Shown here piece by piece: positions 56,870 through 64,000 of a stretch of DNA of 64,000 nt. Under the pieces are notes generated by a model. It did no database searches and was not told where the DNA came from. It saw only the letters and a list, made by a program, of their open reading frames with translations. The position numbers were made by a program, and so were the translations under genes. The stretch is from contig NC_051083.1 in assembly GCF_004664715.2 (NCBI RefSeq), positions 117,438,534 through 117,502,533 on the forward strand, in the 5' to 3' direction. The DNA comes from Peromyscus leucopus (lineage: Eukaryota > Chordata > Mammalia > Rodentia > Cricetidae). Numbering within the stretch: the first letter of the stretch is position 1; each line of letters begins with the position of its first letter.

Positions 56870-57028
56870 AGGCTAGTGCTTCTCACGCTGTAATGTGCAT
56901 GCCAAACACCTGCGAATCTTGTTAAAATGTAGATTGTGATTCCGTGCTTCGTGGTGGAACTCGTGATTCTGCATTTCCAACAAGTTCCCAGGAGGTGCTC
57001 ATGCTACAGTTTGAATAGTAAAGTTTTA
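56870..57028 (+). repeat. MER5A (hAT-Charlie DNA transposon)
   Basis: 'ctagtgcttctcacgctgta', 'atcttgttaaaatgtagatt', 'gattctgcatttccaacaag', 'ttcccaggaggtgctcatgc' follow MER5A across most of its length. Non-autonomous, no ORF. Confidence 0.82.
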
Positions 57029-57244
57029 GGCTACAAGAAACTCTATATTCTGGAGGAAATTTTATCCAAACGCATCTTTTATCCCTCCTTCTTTCATCCA
57101 CACTCATAAAATATCAACAAAAATGCAAGGCATTTCCTCTGGATGGGAATTGTCTCCCTCTATTCACATTGCTACATGTTAGGTAATGACTTTAGGGACA
57201 CTTGCCCTATATTAAACACAGAGGAGTTAATAATTATGTCTTGG

Positions 57245-57690
57245 TTGATTGATATTTTAAAATAACAGGCCTATTGAAATATAATCCACATATCATAAAA
57301 TTCACCCTTTTAAATTATATAATTCAGTGGTTTTAGTATATTCACCGAGCTGTGAGACCATCATTACTTTCTAATTTTACAATATATATCACCAGTACTC
57401 ATGACTGGTCACCTTTCATCCCCCATGACCTCTCCCATTCTAGATAACCACCAGCCTTTATTTCTCACCTCTAGGGATTAGCATATTTGATCTTTTGAGG
57501 TTAGCTTCTTTCACATCACATCATGTGTTTAAGGTTCATGTATGTTGAAGTATCAATACTTCATGCCTTCCTGTGATTAAATATGTTCCACTGTGTGGCT
57601 ATTTGATTTAGTCATTCGTCAATTAGTGGACACTGAGTTGCTTCAATTTGGGGGTCATTGTGAGTCATTCCACAAAGCTTTGTTAAAATG
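57245..57690 (-). repeat. Old L1 (L1M-type) 3' end, antisense
   Basis: 'ctattgaaatataatccaca', 'taattcagtggttttagtat', 'attcaccgagctgtgagacc', 'aaggttcatgtatgttgaag' and 'ttccactgtgtggctatttg' follow the reverse of an old L1 3' end. Confidence 0.8.
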
Positions 57691-57959
57691 TTTTGAAGGG
57701 ACAAAGTGGTCTAGAGCTCCTGTCTGGCTACCTGGAGTGAGGAGCTTCTGCAGGAAGGCTGTGTAGGCGCAGCTTCTGTGTACTCAGAAGGGAGGCAGCC
57801 ATAGGCCTGATCTGACCCCCAGGCCAGCTGCACATCACAACTGGAGAAATGAGCATTGTCAGTAGCTTGCATTCTTCCTGCTCTCCCAGGTGTATCCCTG
57901 GGCTTTCTTTTCCTTTCTTCCCCACTTTCCCTCCTTTCTTTCTTTTCTACGGTCTTTAT

Positions 57960-58042
57960 TTATTTTTTTAAGAGTCTTACGATGCAGCCCAGGCTGGCCT
58001 CTGCCTAAGTGCTAAGGCAAGTGCCACCCCCGCCCCGCAGCT
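57960..58042 (-). repeat. B1/B4 fragment, antisense
   Basis: 'gcagcccaggctggcctctg' and 'gtgctaaggcaagtgccacc' preceded by a T-rich run. Short. Confidence 0.5.
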
Positions 58043-58668
58043 ATTTTCTTTTCCTCAATGTCTATTACCATCTTTTAGTGCTTCTCTTGTCTATGAGGCA
58101 GGTGGAGTTGAGAAAATACTGTAAATATTCTTCTTAGTCACACAAATGTACACATAGATGTCCTTCTAGAAAGAAAGTTGTATGATATTGTGAGCCTCTT
58201 AATTGGTCAAGGTATCAGCTTGCCATGAAATATGGTGCCCATGTGGCTCTCTGTTTAGCAGGCACACATGCATAAGGACTTGTTTATACTCCTGAAGTCT
58301 TTATTGTGGAACGGAACCATATAAGTCAAAGAGATGGGCATACATGCCCCTAATATGCCCATCATGTCATGGAAAAGCATCAAAGGCTGGCTTCTAAGGT
58401 CACCTCAAGATTACCACTTCTTTGTCTCACTCCTCATGCAATTCTCTAAGTTTCCCTAGGTCTCTGGGCCTGTGCTGACAATGCACTCTTGTCCAATGGT
58501 TAGCTTGTAAAGACATGGTGATGTAATTAAGGTCCCCAAAGGAGTTGACATGGAGTTAAAGGAGTTTGGGAGTGGGTATTTCTGAATTATGTGAGTCTCC
58601 TAAAGAGGGCATGGGCTGTTCCTGAGGTGAAGAGCATATATGCTACTGGCCTTAAAGAAGGAAACTCT
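58043..58668. other. Mostly unique sequence, faint MaLR-like piece
   Basis: 58500-58640 ('gatgtaattaaggtccccaa' and following) resembles the middle of an MLT1/MST LTR, weakly. The rest is unrecognised. Confidence 0.3.
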
Positions 58669-58800
58669 GCTGGGCATTTGTGGTGCATGCCTTTAATCCC
58701 AGCAGAGGCAAGCAGATCTCTGTGAGTTCAAGGCCAGCCTGGTCTACAGAATGAGCTCCAGGACAGCCAGGACTACAGGGAGAAACTCATTCCCCAAAAA
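58669..58800 (+). repeat. B1 SINE, missing part of its left half
   Basis: 'gctgggcatttgtggtgcat', 'gcctttaatcccagcagagg', 'caaggccagcctggtctaca'. It lacks a few bases after 'cccagca'. Confidence 0.88.
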
Positions 58801-59173
58801 AATCAAACAAACAACAAAAGAAGCAAATGGTATGTTGGGACTTGAGTATGGAGAGAGTAGACATTAAGAAATGAAGCACAAAGAAAAGAATTCTATTAAC
58901 AATGAGAAGCTTAGAAGCAGATCTTCCCTTAATCAAATATCTAATGAAAATGAAGTCTAGATAACATCATGGTTCCAGGCTTGTAAGAAGCTGAGTGGGA
59001 AATACAACTAACCTGGGCCTGCTCTTTTGAGTAATGGAAACCATAAGGCAATGAATGGGTATTATTCTAATCCAATAAATTTGTCAATCTGTAAACTATG
59101 GAAAATTAGCATGAGGGTAGTGGGTTCAGCTTTTGATGAGCCAGTATAGGCTTGAATTCCTGTTGTGGGGCTC
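58801..59173. other. Unique sequence without a gene
   Basis: No recognisable repeat or exon. Confidence 0.35.
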
Positions 59174-59552
59174 TGGTATGGTTTGGGTACCTGTTTGCCC
59201 AACAGCTAACTTTGATATTTAATTGCCATTGTAAAAGTATTAAGAGATGATTAGGTCTCTTCCCTCATGGTGGGTTTAATGCCTTGCCATGGTTCTCCAG
59301 AGCAGGTTATGTCTCTTGGCACTTCGGCTCTTCTGGAACATAGGGAACAGTATTCTCTCTTCCTCTGAAGGATTCAGCACTCAAAGCACCATCTTGACGT
59401 CCCAGCACTACCCTTCATGAGACACTAGAGCTCTAGAACCTTACTTTTGGACTTCCCAATCTCCACACCTGTGAGAAACAGGTGTTGTTCTTTATATACT
59501 ACACACACATCTCAGGTAATCTGTCATAGCAGCACAAAGCAGACTGGCAGGC
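59174..59552 (+). repeat. MaLR (MST/THE1-like) LTR
   Basis: 'ggtatggtttgggtacctgt', 'tatttaattgccattgtaaa', 'agtattaagagatgattagg', 'ggacttcccaatctccacac', 'ctgtcatagcagcacaaag'. This follows the older MaLR LTR consensus almost end to end. A solo LTR with no gene. Confidence 0.78.
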
Positions 59553-59839
59553 CACTTCCTCTCTCTGACTCCTATAAGTCTTGTCTGTGGAGAAGGCAAA
59601 GATTGCTGGGCACTAGGCCATCTAAACCTGATACGTCAGGTGATGAGGGTACTGGCCCAGGAAAGCTAGCTGCCACAAGGACTGTGAAAAGGTGCAGTTT
59701 TGCCTGACAGAGGAAGAAGAACATTATTCTGGTGTGCCATTGAGATTAGGTGAAAGCCTCCATCTGGGCCTTGTTCAATAGGCAAACGGGCGTGAGTGCT
59801 TGAGTGATTTTCACATCACCCAATTTCCTTCACGCCTTT
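59553..59839. other. Unique sequence without a gene
   Basis: No recognisable repeat or exon. Confidence 0.3.
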
Positions 59840-60058
59840 GCCCTCACTGATTTTTTGAGATAGTTTTCATCTATCCCAGGATGGATTCACACTTGGTATA
59901 TAGCAAAGAATGGCTGATATTCCTGCCTCTACCTCCCCCGTTCTAGAATTACCGGTGTGCACCATCATTCCCAGTTCATCCCGTGCTGAGGACTGAATAC
60001 AGGGCTTTGTGCCTGCTTATGCAAGCACGCCACCCACTGAGTCACTGCTCTACCCTAC
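59840..60058 (-). repeat. B4 SINE, antisense
   Basis: 'tttttgagatagttttcatc' and 'ctgcctctacctcccccgtt' (B1 half), then 'gtgctgaggactgaatacag' and 'gcacgccacccactgagtca' (ID half). Confidence 0.78.
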
Positions 60059-60079
60059 CTCCTCACTGATGGCTGCTTC

Positions 60080-60178
60080 TGTTAAGTCACAATTTATCGA
60101 GCACTTACCATGTGCCAGCTCCTTTTCATTCAGTGTCTCATTTCCATCTCTTATCTGCCATATGAAAACTTACTATTT
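60080..60178 (-). repeat. MIR SINE, right part (antisense), split by L1
   Basis: 'aatttatcgagcacttacca', 'tgtgccagctccttttcatt' and 'cagtgtctcatttccatc' follow reverse MIR. The rest of the same MIR resumes at 60764. Confidence 0.65.
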
Positions 60179-60763
60179 TTTAAATGAGCATTTTTAGATA
60201 TAATTGACATATAATAAACTGCACATATTTAAAGTGTAAATTTGATGAGCTTTGACATATGTATGCACCAATGAAACTATTACCACAATCAAGATAATTA
60301 ACATGCCTATCATCTGTAAGAGTTTCCTTGCCTTTCTTTGCAATCTCTCCTTCCTGACCATTCCCAGCCTCCTCCCCTCCCACCCCCCTCAAACAACTGC
60401 TGACCTGCTTTCCATCACCATAGATTAGTGTGCATTTTCTAGAGTTTTGTATAAATGGAATCATATGGCACATACTCGTTCTTGCCTGGCTTCTTTCACT
60501 CAATCTAATTAGTCTGGGATTCATCCAAGCAGTTATATATACCAACATCCCAGGTCTTACAACAGCTTCTTTGAGAGAGAATTCACATAACTTTCAGTTC
60601 TCTCATTTAAAATGTTTGACTCAATGACGTTGATTTATACCAGATTTTTAAATTATGGTAAAAGAGATATAACATAAAAGTTGCTGTTCTAGTCTACTTC
60701 TTTTATTGATGAGTAGTATTCCACTGTATGGATCTACCACAGTTTGTTTATTCAGTCAGATAG
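60179..60763 (-). repeat. Old L1 3' end, antisense, inserted in a MIR
   Basis: 'atataattgacatataataa', 'gagctttgacatatgtatgc', 'tgtataaatggaatcatatg' and 'gagtagtattccactgtatg' follow reverse L1. A piece at about 60,553-60,697 repeats an L1 motif and may be a second fragment. Confidence 0.75.
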
Positions 60764-60925
60764 GTAATGTTATAGCCACACTTGTTTTAGAAATGAGGAA
60801 AAGTGAAGTATGGAGAAAAGTTAATTTATTTCTCCTGAAGTCACGGAAAAATAAACAATACTAGTATACAAACTCAGGTTTGTCCAATGCTGGTAACGAT
60901 GCCCTTAATCATTATTCTTAGCTGT
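60764..60925 (-). repeat. MIR SINE, left part (antisense)
   Basis: 'taggtaatgttatagccaca', 'agaaatgaggaaaagtgaag', 'ttctcctgaagtcacggaaa', 'atacaaactcaggtttgtcc', 'aatgctggtaacgatgccc' continue the MIR begun at 60080. Confidence 0.65.
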
Positions 60926-62385
60926 TCTTCCAAACTGAAAATACCTAGCTGTACTCCTAACTAAATATACAATATCTCCCACATACATAAAAATCCAACA
61001 CACCAACACATGGCTAATCAGTTTTTACATAGGCTAGTCCTGGAGGTGTATCTAATTCCTTCTCATCTAACAATCTAAAAAATTCTTTTGCCAAAAACAA
61101 AAGGAATGAAAAATCCATTATCAATGTAAGCCACAGACCCGAGATGGTCCTATTATAAATAGGCAGCAGCGTTTCAGAATTAAGGATCACACATTGTCCA
61201 GAGAACTGGACATTAGGCAGAACCAGCCTGGTTAGTATCTGAATAATGTGCTTTGCCCAGTCATCAAGGAAAAATATTAGGTGCTTCCCTCTGTCTTGTG
61301 AAAAAAGTGTTAATTGAATACAAACCAGGGAAAGATAAAATGTCTGCATGGTAACAGTCCAGCTGGGACAAGTACCCCAGAGCCATTTCAGCTGTCAAGG
61401 GGGTTGATTCATTCACCCTTAGTGGTGTCCCAGGAAGGAAGCATACCACAATATATTCTCTAATCTTTCTAAAAAGAAGTTTGAGAGCTAACAAACTAAA
61501 CTACTTCCATAGGACATAAGGGCTACCATGGGAGAAGGCAGTGGCCGCCTCCTCTCTAGTTTCACTAATTCGGAAAAGGAGGAAATGAGGTGTAGTGGAA
61601 AGAGCAAGGCACTTCTTGACAATATCATAAAGCACTATAATATAAGCTGTCAAAGGAGACTGTGGAATGAAGCTCCTTCTCTGGAACTCATTAAGAACAG
61701 GAGATACCTGCTTGGAATAAAGCCAGCAGCAAAGTCAGAGGAATGCTATCCAGAGACATGGGGATGAAGTAAACATGGTCTGAAGCAAGCTCTAGCCACG
61801 GCCAATTAGCTGGAGCCCAGCCAGCCGCATAAGCTAGCCATGCAAATGGTCTGCAGAGATTACTGAGTCGACTCCAGCATGGCTAGAGAAGACTGAGAAG
61901 TGGTTCTGAGAGAACCAAACTCTCCAATGGTGCTTAATTTCAACTGTTTCTTTCTTCTATAAGGACGTGGCCATGATTGGATCGCTAATATATGGAACTT
62001 GGAAACCAGAATGTGATGTATCTTAAGCTTCCAGGACTTTGGGATTTAAAAAATGTATATGAGATGTAGAAAAGGTAACTGGTGATTCATTCATTTGCCT
62101 TGAAATGGGTCACAGCGCCCATAAAAATGAAAAGAAGGGTGGCAGACTAAATCCAGCTCAAGGTGAGGTCATGATTCCAGCCTCTGAAGATCTCTTTCCC
62201 CCCATGCTTGGGACAGTACCAGATCGCAGCTCAGGGCTAGCTCCAGACACAGCTTTGTGAACAGAATTTTTAACACACACCATCCTAGCACTCTAAAGCT
62301 CAACATCAGCTTGCTGGAGGCTCTAGACTTGTAGTACAATTCTATAACCCGATACCCTCCCTTCCGCTCGCCTTCTTAGGTTTTA
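60926..62385. other. Unique sequence without a gene
   Basis: About 1.4 kb with no recognisable repeat or exon. The 111-codon minus-strand frame at 61014-61349 begins with Met but matches no family that I know. Confidence 0.4.
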
Positions 62386-62813
62386 CACATGCTGTCTTAT
62401 TTAGGGTTAGCATTGCTGCGATGAAACATCATGACTGGAGCAACTTGAGGAGGGAGGAAAGGGTTTATTTCACTTAACACTTCCATATCACAGTTCATCA
62501 TGAAAGGTGATGAGGGAAACAGGGCAGGATCCTGGAGGCAGGAGCTAATGCAGAGGCCAGGGAGAGGTGCTGCTTACTGGCTTGCTTCCCATGGCTTGCT
62601 CAGCCTGCTTTCTTGTAGAACCCAGGACCACCAGCCCAGGGATGGAAGCACACACAAAGGACCAGGCCTCCTCCATCAACCACTAATTAAGAAAATGCCT
62701 TACAGTCTTGCCTACATTCTGAGCTTTTAGAAGCATTTTCTCAATTGAGGTTCCCTCCTCTCAAATGACTCTAGCTTGTGTCAAGTTGACATAAAAACTA
62801 GCCAGTATACATG
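62386..62813 (-). repeat. MaLR (MT-type) LTR, antisense
   Basis: 'cttatttagggttagcattg', 'aggaaagggtttatttcact', 'cccaggaccaccagcccagg', 'ctaattaagaaaatgcctta', 'gcttgtgtcaagttgacata' follow a full MT-type LTR in reverse. No viral gene is present. Confidence 0.85.
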
Positions 62814-63067
62814 CCCACAAGTCTTGTATATTAATGTTCATAAAAGCTTTATTTCTAATAAAGATGGAAATGGCTAAATGTCAAGCAACAGAAAACTGTA
62901 TTTAAAAAAACCTGTGGCATCATTCAGTAAAATACAATTCAGAAATAAAAAGGGAACAGAACATATATGCAATAATGTGGATGATTTAGAAACCGTGCTG
63001 AGTGAACAGAAAAAAAAAAAACTGTTAAGATGCATACCATCAAGAGCCAAAGTGTCCCTAAACAAAT
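62814..63067 (+). repeat. Old L1 3' end fragment
   Basis: 'acaagtcttgtatattaatg', 'ttcataaaagctttatttct', 'gcaataatgtggatgattta', 'gaaaccgtgctgagtgaaca' follow the L1M 3' end. Confidence 0.75.
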
Positions 63068-63460
63068 GTGTCCTAGTGAGCTTTCTGCTGCTGTGATGAA
63101 ACACTGATTAATTTGGAGAGGGGAGGGTTTATTTGTCTTACAGGTTTCAGTCCATCATCAATGAAAGTTAGGACAGGAACTCAAGCAGGAACCTGGAGTC
63201 AGGAACTCGAGCAGAGACCAGGCAGGAGTGCTGCTTACTGGCTTGCTTCCCATGGCTTGATACATTTGTTTTCTTATACTAACCAGGACCACGTGCCCAA
63301 GGGTAGTACTGAACACACTCAGCTGGGTCCTCCCACATCAATCAACAATTAAGACAATGCCCCATAAACATGCCCACACACCAACTCGATGAGGGCAAGT
63401 CTTCAGCGGAGGTTCCCTCTGCCTGGGTAGGTCAAGTTACAAGCAAGATTAGCCATCCTA
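63068..63460 (-). repeat. Second MaLR (MT-type) LTR, antisense
   Basis: 'gctttctgctgctgtgatga', 'gtgctgcttactggcttgct', 'tcccatggcttgatacattt', 'caattaagacaatgccccat' follow the same LTR family as 62386-62813, more diverged. Confidence 0.78.
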
Positions 63461-63538
63461 AGAAGCAATACTGGAGGTATCAAAGTCTCTACATTGAAAC
63501 TACACTGTAGAAACATAGGAGCAAACAACAGTGTTCGG

Positions 63539-63540
<2 letters not shown>

Positions 63541-63635
<95 letters not shown>
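63541..63635. repeat. (AC)n(AG)n compound microsatellite
   Basis: About 15 AC units followed by about 32 AG units, uninterrupted. It is the strand-reversed type of the tract at 13152-13249. Confidence 0.97.
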
Positions 63636-63637
<2 letters not shown>

Positions 63638-64000
63638 AGAGGACCCAGAAGCAAACTCATGCATCTACAGCCACGTGATTTTTGAAAAGGTGCCAAAATT
63701 TATATTGATAAAAGTCTATTTAACAAATGGTGCTTAGAAAACTGGATATTCACACATAGAATAAAACTATCTCTTGTACAAAAATAAATTCAAGGGCCAG
63801 TGAGATAGCTCAGTAGGTAGAGGCAATGCCACCAAGCCTAAAGACCTGAGTTTGATCCCTAGGACCCACATGATAAAAGGAAGGAACCAATTCCCAAAAG
63901 TTGTCCTCCACATGTGTGCCTCCCCACAGAAAATAAATAAATGTAATAATAAATCAATTCAAAATGGATCAAAGACCTTAAAATGTAAAACTTGAAACTT
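63636..64000 (+). repeat. L1 ORF2 3' region, split by B3, running off the window
   Basis: 'cagaggacccagaagcaaac', 'tgatttttgaaaaggtgcca', 'ggtgcttagaaaactggata' and, after the B3, 'tcaaaatggatcaaagacct' follow L1 ORF2 near its end. The element continues beyond 64000. The frame is broken, so no protein is called. Confidence 0.75.
63796..63945 (+). repeat. B3 SINE inserted in L1
   Basis: 'gggccagtgagatagctcag', 'gcaatgccaccaagcctaaa', 'ccaattcccaaaagttgtcc', AAATAAATAAAT tail. attcaa occurs on both sides and L1 sequence resumes afterwards. Confidence 0.88.

Noticed and set aside
61014..61349. 111-codon minus-strand open frame beginning with Met
   Set aside because: No recognisable domain, no splice or promoter context, and such lengths are expected by chance in AT-rich DNA of this size.
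63403..63737. Open frames with Thr-His and Arg-Glu or Ser-Leu runs
   Set aside because: Products of the AC/AG microsatellite at 63541-63635.

Overview
The window is mammalian nuclear DNA from a muroid rodent. It carries B1, B2, B3, ID and B4 SINEs, rodent L1 3' untranslated ends and MT-type MaLR LTRs over a layer of old MIR, L2, MER5A and MER20 copies. The B1 subfamily with the words 'aggaaaggcgcaaagctacacagag' split across several copies is, from memory, common in cricetids (voles, deer mice, hamsters), so a cricetid is my best guess; this is inference. I find no exon, tRNA, rRNA or other host gene I can support. The longest open frames are short and fall in repeats or low-complexity DNA. 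The window is best read as intronic or intergenic sequence.

Layout. 1-500 is GC-richer single-copy sequence with more CpG than most of the window. 1-8 kb holds an old L2 and a few SINE fragments. 8.3-10.3 kb is a MIR, an old L1 end, a rodent L1 3' UTR and a B2 split by 100 bp. 10.3-19 kb is mostly unique DNA with microsatellites, one ID element, MIR and L2 pieces. 19-26.7 kb is dense in L1 ends and B1/B2/B4 copies and includes a B1 whose head has become an 80-bp GGC tract. 26.7-35.2 kb has a long L2 with a MER20 inside it, a second MER20, a B1 with a GGT expansion, several MIRs and B3/B2/B1 copies. 46.4-64 kb is dense in young SINEs with readable target-site duplications (TSDs), several MaLR LTRs, an L1 inserted into a MIR, and an L1 that runs off the right edge.

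The oddest part is about 35.2-46.4 kb. Much of it shows little CpG depletion (21 CpG in 35,581-36,180 by hand count, against 4 in 34,141-34,740). It is almost free of recognisable repeats, and the few SINEs there look scrambled by scattered substitutions and indels. It also contains about 1.2 kb of extremely T-rich sequence. The simplest reading is assembly gap-fill from uncorrected long-read sequence, not a new biological system, but this needs read-level checking.

Repeat family names come from my memory of consensus sequences, not from a search. Boundaries of old repeats are accurate to perhaps 10-30 bases.
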